From Eudorina sp. 2006-703-Eu-15 (Eukaryota; Chlorophyta; Chlorophyceae; Chlamydomonadales; Volvocaceae), in contig BDSI01000144.1 in assembly GCA_003117195.1 (NCBI GenBank), positions 1 through 64,000 of the forward strand: a stretch of 64,000 bases of DNA, written 5' to 3'. Below, piece after piece: positions 23,301 to 34,680 of the stretch (its first letter is position 1; every line of letters starts with the position of its first letter). The notes beneath the pieces were generated by a model. The model did not search any database and was not told the origin of the DNA. It saw only the letters and a list, made by a program, of their open reading frames with translations. The translations under genes were made by a program, and so were the position numbers.

Positions 23301-25563
23301 CCCGTGAGGATTGCGTGCGTCTCGTTTGGCCACCGCAAGGCAAGGCAAGGCCTGCGCCGCGCTGCGGAAACCATGGGCAGGCGTGTCACATCGGTGTCGT
23401 CATCACTTTCGCCTACCGCATGAATGCATGAATGCATGAATGAATGAATGAATGAATGAATGAATGAATGAATGAATGAATGAATGAATGAATGAATGAA
23501 CGTTACATTACGTTACCGCATGTTGCTCAGCCTGAAGGCCTGGGCCGCGCTTGGGAAACACAAGGGAGGCAAACTCAACCGTATCGTCATCACCTACCCC
23601 ATCACCTACCCCATGTTGCCCGACCTTTGGCACTTCGGCTCGAGCCGCCGCGCGCCTGTCCGTCGCCAGCTCGACGTCCTCCGGTATGGTGATCTTCATC
23701 GACAGCGCCGGCAGCACCCCCCGCGACAGCTTGGCGGCCAGGGACTGGCCCTTCTTCTTCTTCTTGATTACCTTGTTGGCTTTCAGAAGGCGCGCCGTGG
23801 CCTGAGCCACGCGGGACCAAGCCACACAACAGGTGAAATTCCGCAGCACACGTGCGGCGGGAAGAATTCGGTCAGCGCATGCGGGTTCTCGGTGAGGGCC
23901 CGAGCTGTTGCGGGAGGTCAGCGTTGGGTGCTGCACGGAGACGGAGACGGAGGGGAGGGGTCAGTGCGGGTCTCTTGCGACCACGCCACACAGCCGCGCG
24001 GCCGCGAGCACGGGGAGGTGGGCAGCATCTGGGCACGACGTGCATATGGGTAGGCGAGCATGGCTGCGGGGCCCCAAGGACACACCTCCAATCCCACCCC
24101 GTTGTGGGGTCGCCATCATTATCATCATTATCGCAAATTTCCATTTTATTGATCGCGGTTCGTGTGTGTCGCCATCTTTGCGCGACCGTTTCCCCTACCC
24201 CAAAACTCATTTGAACCATCGCCACCGTTCCCTCCATCCTGACACCGTTCGTTCAGTCGCTCCGAACACGATAGGGCGTCTCTATGCAGGCGTACCCATC
24301 CAGCAAATTTTGTCTTCCGCACCCTGATTTGGGTTTATGTCCTCGCTAACTCTTTTTTGGGTTTTTCTCCTTCATCACGCTGTTTTGGATGTTTTCCTAA
24401 CTCATCCTGTTTTGGGTTTTTGTCCTTTCTAACCCTGTCTTGAGGTTTGTCCTTCCTCGCCTTGATCTGGGTTTGTCTGGGCCTGTCTTTGCCAGTGTTC
24501 CAGAGCACGCGGTCGCACTCAGAGACCTGGGCTTGACAGTGTTCTGGAGCGCCTAGTCACGCGCAGAGGTCTGGGCCTGTCTTTGCGGAGCGCACAGTCA
24601 CGCCCCGGTCACGCCACGAGGTTGGCGACACCGTCCCCACCTCACCGCGGCATAGCCGGCACACCCAGTTTGACCGACCGCGAATTGAAGATGTCTACCC
24701 GGCAGCGAAACTTGCACGCAATCGCTGCAGCCGAACCCACATGCGGCACTAAGGGTCCACATTGTAACGGTTGCACATGCGTGCACATACACATACATGT
24801 ACATGTACAGAGACCATACACATACATGTACATGTACAGAGACCATCCGCACACGCGGGGGCTGCCTCGCTTGACGCACACCACCACACAGACCGTGTGG
24901 GGGAAATCAACACCTCGCAGCACATGCAGATGGGTGCGTATGTATGCGGTCTGCCGTATGTATTTAGATACGTATGCGGTCGAGAGACCGACGACCGACC
25001 GACCGACAGACTCGTGGGGCTCACCTCGTGTCTGGGCGCATCAGGTCGGCCCTCCTGTGGAGCCAGGCGCGGTGACTTGCCCGCCCGCTCGTCGCCGCCA
25101 GCCGCTCGTTTAGCGGCGCTCTTCCGGGCTCGACTGCCCGATGGGGGAGGCTCAGCCGGAGCAACTGCTGCGGCAGCTTGAGCAGCTGGGCTGCGGGCGC
25201 AGGCAGCCCTGGCGGCTCCTGCTCCTGCCCGGGCGATGCCGAGGCGAAAATGCGTTAACTGGGTATCTGTACCGCAAGTACATTTAGGGCGGATGACAGT
25301 CAACGGAGACGCGATGTGCATAGGAATGATGCACTGGGGTTGGTCCGCCCAATGGCCGCAGGCCTGGCCCCCGCAGCGACAGGGAACGGGGATCCAGACA
25401 TCACGGAAACGGAAGTAATGACACATAAAATCAATTATTGTTCCGGGAGGATCGAGGTGAGCCACCTTGCGGCAGCAGAGTTGTGGCCTGTTGCGGCATG
25501 ATGGCGCCTTTCAGCTACCCTCAGCTTACCTCCGCCGAAAGCCTTCATCTTCAGCGCGTTCAT
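20374..25563 (-). CDS. TPX2-family microtubule/spindle protein, complete, 9 exons, 440 aa
   Basis: Predicted microtubule-binding protein of the TPX2 family (Ran-dependent spindle nucleation in animals and plants). Exons in gene order: 25563-25530, 25224-25025, 23801-23625, 22902-22711, 22376-22339, 22144-21895, 21532-21449, 21036-20884, 20568-20374. Every phase agrees (1323 bases). Visible family repeats: MKITIPEDVELATDRRA (~115-131), KPEPFRLVTAER and LTVPEPFRLAAE, a coiled coil over exon 7, then VPFRPLDVDVPLTVPEP..TSSRVAKRANFNRLMAEKRLMAE running into ARAKEAEEEQRRREEEELRQLRQRAVFRAAPLPD, the classic C-terminal domain. Basic nuclear-signal candidates RKRKHQ and REKRVRF are in exon 4. The first exon encodes only MNALKMKAFGG. 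At 440 aa it is shorter than Arabidopsis or human TPX2 (about 750), and I see no Aurora-binding N-terminus. Donor GTCGGG at 23624 is atypical. Confidence 0.82.
23164..23190 (-). mobile_element. LINE 3'-end fragment
   Basis: GATGTTACAGTGGACCCCGC plus GGGTC, the same terminal sequence as the LINE copies ending at 26791 and 43414. It is followed by unrelated sequence and lies inside an intron of the TPX2-like gene. Confidence 0.7.
23421..23500. repeat. (GAAT)n microsatellite
   Basis: About 19 units of TGAA, preceded by three GCATGAAT units. Confidence 0.95.
24319..24480. repeat. Degenerate ~36-bp tandem repeat
   Basis: Four to five diverged units around CCTGTTTTGGGTTTTTGTCC and TTTCTAACC, T-rich against a GC-rich background. 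It lies inside an intron of the TPX2-like gene. Confidence 0.6.
24784..24846. repeat. ~31-bp tandem duplication
   Basis: ACACATACATGTACATGTAC plus AGAGACCAT occurs twice in succession, in an intron of the TPX2-like gene. Confidence 0.85.
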
Positions 25564-26790
25564 GTTGTCTAGCAACTCTTATATGTTGTCAAGTTACTCT
25601 TATATCAAGGAGTGCCCAAGCTGTCCTCTTGGCTGTCCCGAATAACAGTGTGGCCCCAGGACATCGAATTCAACGAGCAGCGGAAGACGCGTTGTTGCAA
25701 ACATCGATCATCGACACAGTAGTCGGGATCCCGGCCAAGTTGCGGTTGCGACCGTGGGTTGGGACAGGATCCATGCTGTGCAGCACAGTACCTGTCAGCA
25801 TGGCACACGGCTTGCTCATCAGGACGCCCTGATCATAAAAGCTTTGTCTTCTGTATTCCATGATTCATTGCGGCAAGATCACACCCGTCAAATCTGTCAC
25901 TCAAACCAAGCACCCAACCAGAAACGTTTCCTTATCAGTACTGTTGTAGTGCTGATTTCAGATTTCAGGTTATCCGGCAAACTGGTGTCGTAAATCTAGA
26001 CGCAGTTGGCTGTCAGCAGGCCGAACCTAATTGCTTTCGCGAGCACATTAACTCTGTAACGTGCCTTGAGAAATTTTGATGCCCTTGAGAGCTAGCGTTT
26101 ACGGGGGTTTTTGTCTTCCCACCGACCTTCCTCAGGGACAGCAGGGTGGGTGCCTGGGATTGCGGAGCGACCGAACGACTTCAGCAAGGCGTCGTCACGT
26201 GCAGCGGAAGGGGTAATGCGACTTGAACCGTGCATCCACACTGTCATGACAGTGCGTCAAGCACCATGACACGCACTGCGTGTGTCGTGAGACACTGCAT
26301 CACTGCATGCTGCGAAAGTTTGGGTGCGGGACTGCGGATCATGGCACTCCCCTCCGCGCGCAAGGCGAGGAAGGTCGGCAGGACTACGTCTGATGGTTGT
26401 TGTCATGCCAGCCAGACAGGGCAACGTCATGTGTCCGTCTGTGCTGCATCGCCGCACGTAATTCGTCCTCATCGTGATTGTGAGCGAACGACGGCGACGG
26501 CGAGCCAATAACCGTTCGCCAGCTGGGACACAACACGCGGATGGGCCGTCGGCACGGCGTGCTGGCGAATGAAGGCGCATGGCCTCTTCGAATTCAAGTT
26601 TTGAAGGAACGCTGCAAGCACGACCTATCCATGCGGGGTACCTGGGGGAGTTCATTTCGTTTTAGTGTGGCGGGTGCTGCTTCTCGCAAGCTCTAGATGC
26701 TGGTTGGTACGGCGGAATGTGCAGGCCAGTCGTAGGATTGTTTCCAACCATAGCTGGCTAGCTAGCGTCGCACGAGTTATTTATTATTAG
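25564..26790. other. TPX2-like 5' flank, no gene supported
   Basis: Lower-GC sequence with two CTTATAT copies in TATGTTGTCAAGTTACTCTTAT-like tandem form near 25580-25610. The promoter and 5' UTR of the minus-strand TPX2-like gene should be here. I see no supported coding sequence. Confidence 0.4.
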
Positions 26791-28390
26791 GATGTTACAG
26801 CGGACCCCGCGGGTCATCGGTGACAGCCCCGGTGACAGCCGAGGCTTCCTCACCATACACTGCCTAAATGAACTAACGCCACCATGGCGCTCCGGACAGG
26901 CTCCCCAAGTGCACCGAAACACTCCCCGGGCCCACACTACCAGGGAACCACCCCGTTCCTGAGAACCAACCATGGCAAGGGATAAAGCCCGCTCAGGGGG
27001 AGTTAGCCACCATGGCGCCCCTATTAGCGAACCACCACCCCCACCAAGGCGGGGTCACTTCTCCAGCGGTGGCCCGTAGTCTTGGAAGGCCACGGGGGCT
27101 CGCGAGTCACCATTCAGGGGCCTGCCCGTACGGTCCCACCGGGCCGAAAAAACTGCCCACACCTAGCGATAGCTCCACTGGGCGTCAGTGCCCTGACCAC
27201 CCGCGGTCTATTACGACAGAGTACCTACAGGGCTTAAGAATCCTGGCCTGACGGAACCGGGCCTCGGCACACAAGACGACCGTCCTGCACTTTCAGGATC
27301 GGGTGTGTAGTCCCCACCGCTGACCACCCTTTCACTGGGACTCCCAGCTCAGCGAAGTCGTAGAGCCGGCTCCAAACGTCTGCCACTGCCTGCCGGGCGG
27401 CTAGCCCTTCAGCGTCCCCTAAGGACCCCGGGATCCTGCCCGCGTTCCTGGACCTGTCGGCCCTCAGGGCTCGCCGGCCCGTTTCCATGGCACTGGTTGC
27501 CGCCAAGACGACAACGTCCCAGACACACTGTTGCACACCCACGGGGGGCGTTGCGAGCCACACCTGCTGCCTTTGAAGGCTCACCCCTAGCCTTGCCTCG
27601 ATCTGTGCGACAACCGCTTGTGCCACCCCACAGCCCCAAAAATGGTGTTGCCTGGGTGTTGGCCGTATCGCCCCGGCGCCGGGGTACGTCCCGCATCCAC
27701 AAGGGGCCACCGCCGCCCCCCTCATGTGGGAGTTACCAAGCATTGGGATGCCATCAACCGCCAGTCGCCAATACGCCTCCTTATTGGAATTTTCCCACTT
27801 GGTCTCCGTCCACATCCGCTGCATGTTCTCTATTACCTTGGAAACCATCCTCGACACTTCTGGCGCAGTATCCTCTACCCCAAGCGCTTCGCAAACAAAG
27901 CGTGTGTGCGCCGCACGCCTCGCCTCCCCCAGGCTTTGCAGCTGCAGTGTCGTGCCATACCGCACGGTGTACTCGTGGAGTGCCACCTTGAGGCCGTTTT
28001 GCAGCCTCCATCCCATGCGCCTCACCAGCATTTCCGTGACTTCCTCTCTCCCTGGGGTGGTCGCCTCGGTGGGCCCCAGGGACCCCTCGGCGGCTTCCCA
28101 CCACCCTGGTGGGATGTCTTGTCGGAGCGCTTCTAGGGCCGCCTCACACTCCCTCCACCGGTCCCACTCCTGCCACCCGTCGGCTCCTACCCCCAAGCAT
28201 TCCCTAACAAACATTGCCCATCCCCGGCGACGCTGGCGCTGTGTGCGGGCGGTCGGGGGGTTCGCATCCAAGTTCCTCTCCCATCCGTCCGTCGTGTCCC
28301 GGAGCCGGGATATCACTCGAACCGCATGCCCACGAGTTATTGCAAGCCGTAATGCTCTTCCCGTGTGTTCGGAATCAATCATACCGCGGA
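26791..28390 (-). mobile_element. 5'-truncated LINE, copy 1
   Basis: 3' portion of a non-LTR retrotransposon on the minus strand. The frame ends at 27234 and encodes a C-terminal region with CGCG..(about 15 residues)..HHFWGC, a C-x-C-x(n)-H-x4-C motif like the Cys-His motif after the reverse transcriptase of many LINEs. Before it come MQRMWTETKWENSNKEAYWRL and WRLQNGLKVALHEY. No reverse transcriptase catalytic domain remains. The 3' end (minus strand) is GACCCGCGGGGTCCGCTGTA plus ACATCC, shared with copy 2 and the 23164 fragment. The 5' edge runs straight into the 65-bp minisatellite. Confidence 0.72.
27234..28390 (-). pseudogene. LINE ORF remnant (C-terminal Cys-His domain)
   Basis: About 385 codons stay open on the minus strand, from the minisatellite junction to a stop at 27234. 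The reading frame continues backwards into the minisatellite without a LINE start. Copy 2 (43414-45222) shows the same protein region with frameshifts. It lacks the polymerase and endonuclease domains, so it is a dead-on-arrival fragment. A function outside transposition is not suggested. Confidence 0.65.
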
Positions 28391-28400
28391 ACAGCACGTA

Positions 28401-29077
28401 CACACTCCCGATGAAGCAAATCTCCAGAAGCCCTTGGCCGCGCCGTGTTACAATTGGTATCGGGACACACTCCCGATGAAGCAAATCTCCAGAAGCCCTT
28501 GGCTGCGCCGTGTTACAATTGGTATCGGGACACACTCCCGATGAAGCAAATCTCCAGAAGCCCTTGCCGCGCCGTGTTACAATTGGTATCGGGACACACT
28601 CCCGATGAAGCAAATCTCCAGAAGCCCTTGGCCGCGCCGTGTTACAATTGGTATCGGGACACACTCCCGATGAAGCAAATCTCCAGAAGCCCTTGGCCGC
28701 GCCGTGTTACAATTGGTATCGGGACACACTCCCGATGAAGCAAATCTCCAGAAGCCCTTGGCCGCGCCGTGTTACAATTGGTATCGGGACACACTCCCGA
28801 TGAAGCAAATCTCCAGAAGCCCTTGGCCGCGCCGTGTTACAATTGGTATCGGGACACACTCCCGATGAAGCAAATCTCCAGAAGCCCTTGGCCGCGCCGT
28901 GTTACAATTGGTATCGGGACACACTCCCGATGAAGCAAATCTCCAGAAGCCCTTGGCCGCGCCGTGTTACAATACAATTGGTATCGCGGGACACACTCCC
29001 GATGAAGCAAATCTCCAGAAGCCCTTGGCCGCGCCGTGTTACAATTGGTATCGGGACACACTCCCGATGAAGCAAAA
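28401..29077. repeat. 65-bp minisatellite, ~10 copies
   Basis: Unit starts CACACTCCCGATGAAGCAAA, continues TCTCCAGAAGCCCTTGGCCG and ends CGCCGTGTTACAATTGGTAT plus CGGGA. Starts fall at 28401, 28466, 28531, 28595, 28660, 28725, 28790, 28855, 28920, 28992 and 29057. Copies are nearly identical; one has lost a G (64) and one has gained about 7 bases (ATACA plus CG). The last is cut in an A run at 29077. Because 65 is not a multiple of 3, any frame across it rotates. Confidence 0.95.
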
Positions 29078-29299
29078 AAAGAAGCGTTGCGAGGGGTGGA
29101 CCCGCCCCAGCCCCACCCCCCCCACACCTGGCGGGGCGGTCCCATGTAAGGGCCACAGAGATGCAAGTTACACCAAGCCCGCCGCCAGGAGAAACGTATA
29201 CCTTCAAAGAAAACCAAGATAATGCAGTATCAAAGGGCTTCATGCTCCTTGTCTTGACCGTCAAAGATACGGTAGATCCACTGTAAGCGAATCTGTGAC

Positions 29300-29398
29300 A
29301 TACCTCAGAACCGGGTCCGACGATGACCACCGGGGCAGCTACCCTTAGCTGGCCCATCGGGGAGACCACCGAAGCACTCCTCTATGTGTGTGGAACCC
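29300..29398 (-). mobile_element. Diverged SINE/LINE-tail element, variant 2
   Basis: The minus strand reads GAGGAGTGCTTCGGTGGTCT then CCCCGATGGG and a hairpin-like GC-rich stretch. It parallels the 3' part of the CA-tailed family but with a different middle. Confidence 0.5.
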
Positions 29399-30275
29399 CG
29401 CCCTCTGTCAATCCAAAACTTCCACGGCTCGCTCCTTACCATTCCATGTGAACCGTGTGGCATGGCCGTGCAACAAGCATCGCTGGACAATCATGTATGG
29501 CACGCATACACCCACCTTGTTCATCATCCACACCGCCGGACGCACTTCGCGCCGACCCCTCCGAGCTCTATCGCGACCGACACACACATACTAGAACTAG
29601 ACATCCTAAAGGCCGCTCCAAAAAACCGCAGGCTGCCTGCCTTGCTTGCCCCACCCTTGTCTGTCTGAGGTGCCGGACTGCCGCCCTTTTAACTTGCCCT
29701 AAACTACTGAATCAACCACAACGGCGAAATACAATCTGAAGTATTGTCTAGTCACATAATCACATAATCGGGATGAGCTGGTCCTCACCTTGGCGCCTGC
29801 CGTACTCATTAGCTGCACCGCCACACGCTCCCGGCACAGCCCAAACCCGCATGCCCTCCCCTCCCCCCTCCGCTTACTTCACTAGCCAACGCAACGACAT
29901 ACTCATCACCAAGACACGAAAAAAAACTCATCCGCGTAAAAAACCTACCATCCATTCTCAACGGGCATAACACGCACAAAGCACCCCGAGAGGATCGTTT
30001 GGACATCAGTCCCAATCAGCTACATGCATGAATATGTGTTCTCACCGTGCAAAGGCGACTACCAGACCACCAGTCAAGAGCCCTCCACGGCGGGGCGCAA
30101 CCTCAGCCGCCGATAGCTAGCTAGATAAAGAATTACACCCAACCCTCCTCTCCGCCAACACTCTGTATCCATCCTGGCGAGAAACACTTTTCATCCTACC
30201 GACCAAGCCTGGTTGGCCCAAGGGTGCTCCCCTAGGGGAGTTCGCTTCAAACGGCCTCCATCCCTACATCCTGCT

Positions 30276-30288
30276 GCACACACACACA

Positions 30289-30368
<80 letters not shown>
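30276..30368. repeat. (CA)n microsatellite
   Basis: CA run with one TA interruption. Confidence 0.97.
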
Positions 30369-30369
<1 letters not shown>

Positions 30370-30561
30370 CGCACTGTCGTCAGCGGCGACTCACAGACGT
30401 ACATCGACGAAGGTAAACCCCAAACCCCCATAATCAACCGATAGTGAGAGACCAACAGCTACCACCCCCACCAGCCACCCCCTCACACACCAACACAAAC
30501 ACCACACACAGCACACAAATCAGAGCAGCCCTTCAGTCCTCGCTCGGAAACATTGGCTTGT

Positions 30562-30658
30562 CCACTACGCCCCTTCTCATCAGAGGAGTGCTTCGGCGGT
30601 CTCCCGTATGGGGCGGGTTAGCGCCCCCGGCCAGCGTCGGCCCGGCAGATATGTAATG

Positions 30659-30703
<45 letters not shown>
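30562..30703 (+). mobile_element. CA-tailed SINE-like element, 5'-truncated copy
   Basis: Carries only the last ~100 bases of the family (CATCAGAGGAGTGCTTCGGC, then CGGCCAGCGTCGGCCCGGCA, then GATATGTAATGATTCA) and a (CA)n tail. Confidence 0.75.
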
Positions 30704-30706
<3 letters not shown>

Positions 30707-31608
30707 CTAGATTACTACGACGACTGCTCAAGGGCGATCGGTAACATCAGTGTTCTCGAGATAACCCTCGAGCAACCCTGCAGGGTATCAGGGCATTCAA
30801 CACAAATACGTAGGCGACATACGAACAATAAATAGTCGAGCTGGTACTGCTCATCAGCTGCATACACACATACACATACACATAGACATACCCGAACCGC
30901 ATTGTTCACACAAATACACATACACGCATCACTCGGCGGCAGCAACCTGCCACACAATACGCAAAAAATGTATCCCGCACATCTTGGCACACACGTGGCT
31001 CAAATCCTGCTGCATATCACAACGTATCGTAACTGGTCACTCCGCCCATCAGACCTAGTAGTATTAGTCGTGCCCGCAGCCGTACGACACTCATTCATCC
31101 ACCACTGCTCGCCCCTCCAACCCACCCACAGCAGGGGCTCACCCGCGCGCCCCACCCACCGCCTCGCGGAAATTGCAGAGCACGGAAGGAATCAACACAT
31201 CCCCAAATCAACAAGGGACACACACACGCGCACCCCTGCACACCTACCTAGTACCTAATCTATCCCAGTATCAATAATCAGGTGCGTGCTCATCACCTAA
31301 TTGAGCCCTCTCCCATCCACAGACCGTCCTTCAATGAACAGCTCTCGAAGGAATAAAGACAAACAATCGAGCCAATGGGACAATCAAGCCTACCGCATAC
31401 GGTGTACACCGTACGACATGTACGACAAATCCCAAGTGTGTGACATTTCCACCGCGAAATCCAAAAAGTCAAATGGTCCAAATGATCGAGGAAAGAGATC
31501 GAGGCGAGCATTCTTTCCATTTCCTTCCTAGCCAGCCAGCAGGCACCACAAGGCGCGAAAATTACGTGACTCGTATTATGATGTGCAGGTCGGCATCCGT
31601 CAGTGTTA

Positions 31609-31706
31609 ACCCGTGGGGACAAACCGACCCGTGGGGACAAACCGACCCGTGGGGACAAACCGACCCGTGGGGCCGTCGACATCGACCCGTGGGGGCAAAC
31701 CGACCC
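31609..31706 (-). repeat. 18-bp tandem repeat after the Cys-rich gene
   Basis: ACCCGTGGGGACAAACCG three times exactly, then a variant with CCGTCGACATCG and one with GGGGGC. It lies about 20 bases past the stop of the minus-strand gene, so probably in its 3' UTR. Confidence 0.88.
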
Positions 31707-31724
31707 TCGTAGGTACCCTTAACC

Positions 31725-34680
31725 CTAAAACCCAATGGCGCGGACGTAGGTGCACGTCGTGGCAGCGACGTCCTTAAACTCCGCCGGAGATGAGGGCCGC
31801 TTGTCCCAAAAGTTCCGACCCGTGTCGAATCCGAGGCATCCCACATCAATCATGCACTTGGCGTACGTCTGAAGCAACGACTCCAGTTCGCCGTCAAAAG
31901 CCACAGGCGGCGTCGTGGCGCTCGGGGTCTGGCCCGCGTACACCGTGAAGCCAATCTTGGCGGGGCAGTGGCCATCTGCATGTGCGCGCACATGTAGTTC
32001 GCGCCATCAGGACAGCAGGCGGGGTGATGACATCATCATTAGTACCGGTAACGGGGATGATGGTGACATCATGAATTAGGTAATGGGGGTGATGGCACAG
32101 GGAGGAAGCACAACGACCACCTTCTTAGCATGATGAGGGTTCAAATGCCAACGCGCTGCAAGCATCCCTGAGCATCCCGTCACATGCACATGCATGCGCG
32201 GGTTGGCAGCAGCGCCAAACGAACCTCCCCCCAACCTTCCCCCAACGCGCAACGCAACGTACTTGCGGCTCCAAACGCACCCACACAGCAACGCCCGCAC
32301 AATATACAGCTCACCGTCCCGTGGACAACGTTAGCTATTTACAAGGACAGAACATTAAGACACACAGACACACAGACGCACACGGCTCCTCACCGTCCCG
32401 TAGAGCTCGACAGACGCCTGTCGTCGCCGTCGTCGGGGTGGCTGCTGGCTCAGCGGCAATCACTCCCTTGGCCGCAGTAGCCCCAGCAGCCGCCAGGCGA
32501 CACTGCGAGTCCGTCAACTTGCACCGAATGGCAGAGCCGCCACTCTCTGTAGCAGCAGCAGCAGCAGTGGTGCTCGAGAGGGAGCGCCTAGAGGCTGCTG
32601 CCCGGAGGTGCTTGGCGGTTCCCAGGGTGTCCTTGGGAGCCGGGCCCGGACTGCTGTAGCCGTACGTAGGAAGGCAAGCTGCACAAGGGGGCGCGCCGTA
32701 TACAACATAACCGCACAAAGAGATGGACATACATTCAGTTATATCTTTTTATTTCTTTTTTCAACCCTTTTTTCAACCCCGACGCGAGCAAGGTATTGGT
32801 GAAGACAAACGCTCTTAGAGGCAAAAGTGCGTCCAGAAAAGTACAGCTGCAGTAATGCCTCTTGAGTAAAGTACACGCCCGCGAATATGCGCACCACCAC
32901 CAATGGACCCACATACACCCCATCCCCCCCCTGGGCATAGGGGCACAGGGGTATCTACAGGCGCCGCCCCCCGGGGGGCGACGTTGGGCAACTGGGCCAA
33001 GCAGAACCCACCAGAATGACCCCCACACCAACCTTCACGGCACGCACATCATCGAACTCCCGAATCCCAACCCACACACGACACGAACATCATCCAACAC
33101 AACGCACCTGAGGCCGCTCGGTCCTCCTTAACGTACATACACGCCGAGTGGTGCCACCGGTAGCCAGAGAGGCCCGAGGTCGCCCGGACAGCGTTGCCGG
33201 TGGCCACGTCCACTGCAAAGCCCACGCAGGCCGGGTCAGCGACACAGTCCTTCTCCGCCTGCTGCTGGCTGCTGCTGCTGCTGCTGCTGCTGCTAGCACC
33301 CGAGGCAGCCGGCGGGTACTCAACGAGGCGGCCGCCAACCACCGGAACGGGCAGCGTGTGGTTCAGAACCGTGTAGCCAGCCTTGGGCGGACATGTCCCT
33401 GCGACAACGGTACGGCAAAACACGACGCAATGTATATTCGCGTACGACACGACACAATGCACACGAAGCATCAATACACATACATGTTTCATGTCTGTGC
33501 ATCGCCACCACATGTGGCATAGTAGCTAGCTTCTATGGACCGCGCGGCCGCTTTCACCGCATGCCCCATCGAGTGGTGTCGAGTCTTACTCGCACGCTGC
33601 ACGAAATGGCACAAACTGGCTAGCGGTCCGTTTGCCTTCAAATACGTCCCAGATACAAATGATACAAATCACAGACCCACAATCACCGACCCACTCCCAC
33701 ATCCACATACCTGCATCCCCAGACCCGCAAACCCACATCCATCCATCCATCCATCCATCCATCCGCATTCACCCACCCTTGACGTAGGTGCAGATCCCCA
33801 CAGCATCGACCAAGGACAATGTCCCCGCGCCGCTGAAGGTCTTTCCGGCGCTGTTGAAGGCCTGGCAAGGTGTCTCTCGAGTGCATGTGGCCTGGGCGAC
33901 CGACATCGACAGGTAAATCTCCGCAGCAATGCCCGAGGCCGCAGCGTCCGCAGGCGGCAATGCCACATTCTTGTCCGGCCAGGCTTCATAGCCCAGCTTC
34001 TTGGGGCAAGCTGCACACGGCCACACGGAGCAGGTACACACACAAGCAGGGAGGAAGGGGGCGGTGTGCACACCAGAGGGTCGATTGCAGTTAGAGAACT
34101 GAGAAACCGACAGATTCGTCATACCGACATTACTACCCTACCCTGCTGGGAAGCGAGTGCCAAAGCTGCACAGGGCAGTGCATGTCGGAGGACATGCATG
34201 ATGAAGGAAAACGCGCGCGTCACAGGAAGGATCCGTCCAAATTGACTCAAGGTCGAGATCGAACCGTAGGGTGCGTACCAAGCCTTCGTTCACGACGTGT
34301 TGCAATGGACGCTCCAATCACCCTACTTTTGTGCGCCGCGCAAGGCTGGTGAATAAATGATACGATGGGTCCACGGCGCGTGACGGCAACGGAAACCGAC
34401 ACGCGCACGCGGATCTATGTGTGCCAAAAGGCGGGACGACGTGTTGTGGTAACGTAATTGTGCAGTTATGCCGCATGCATGCATCCAAGAATGCGTCCAA
34501 CGAGCGGCCGCGCGTACTGCTGGCGCACTCGGGTACATGCTCACCCGTCTGACCAAAGCCCGCGGCGTTGCATTGCGACATCATCGAAATCGCCGCGAGT
34601 GCCAGCAGGACCACAGACACAGACCGGGCTCCACGATGAAGCTTGGAGCCATAGCCGCCGATGGACGCCGATTGCTGCAT
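31725..34680 (-). CDS. Secreted protein with four Cys-rich PAN/apple-like domains, 398 aa
   Basis: Exons in gene order: 34680-34545, 34010-33777, 33398-33108, 32678-32394, 31975-31725. All four introns are phase 1 and the sum is 1197 bases. Exon 1 encodes a signal peptide (hydrophobic core VSVVLLALAAISMM, cleavage likely near NAAG). Each later exon is one domain: CPKKLGY..C..PCQAFN..CTYVK, CPPKAGY..C..DPACVGF..CMYVK, CLPTYGY..C..C..CRAL, CPAKIGF..C..GCLGF..CTYVR. The C-x(~5)-C-x-x-F..C-x-Y-V-K spacing resembles PAN/apple modules, which bind proteins or sugars outside the cell. A Ser8-Gln3 linker lies in domain 2. Role is unknown; an extracellular-matrix or cell-wall protein is likely. A relative, probably decayed, lies at 40394-41876. 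Confidence 0.75.

Larger units (their letters stand above)
29078..31724. other. Repeat-rich intergenic DNA, no gene supported
   Basis: AT-richer than the rest of the window. Holds a SINE-tail relative near 29300-29398, a CA microsatellite at 30276-30368 and a CA-tailed SINE-like element at 30562-30703. No frame has recognisable domains. Confidence 0.45.

Noticed and set aside
28401..29077. CRISPR-like array (regular 65-bp spacing)
   Set aside because: The whole unit repeats, with no variable spacers, in a eukaryotic nuclear context; it is a minisatellite.
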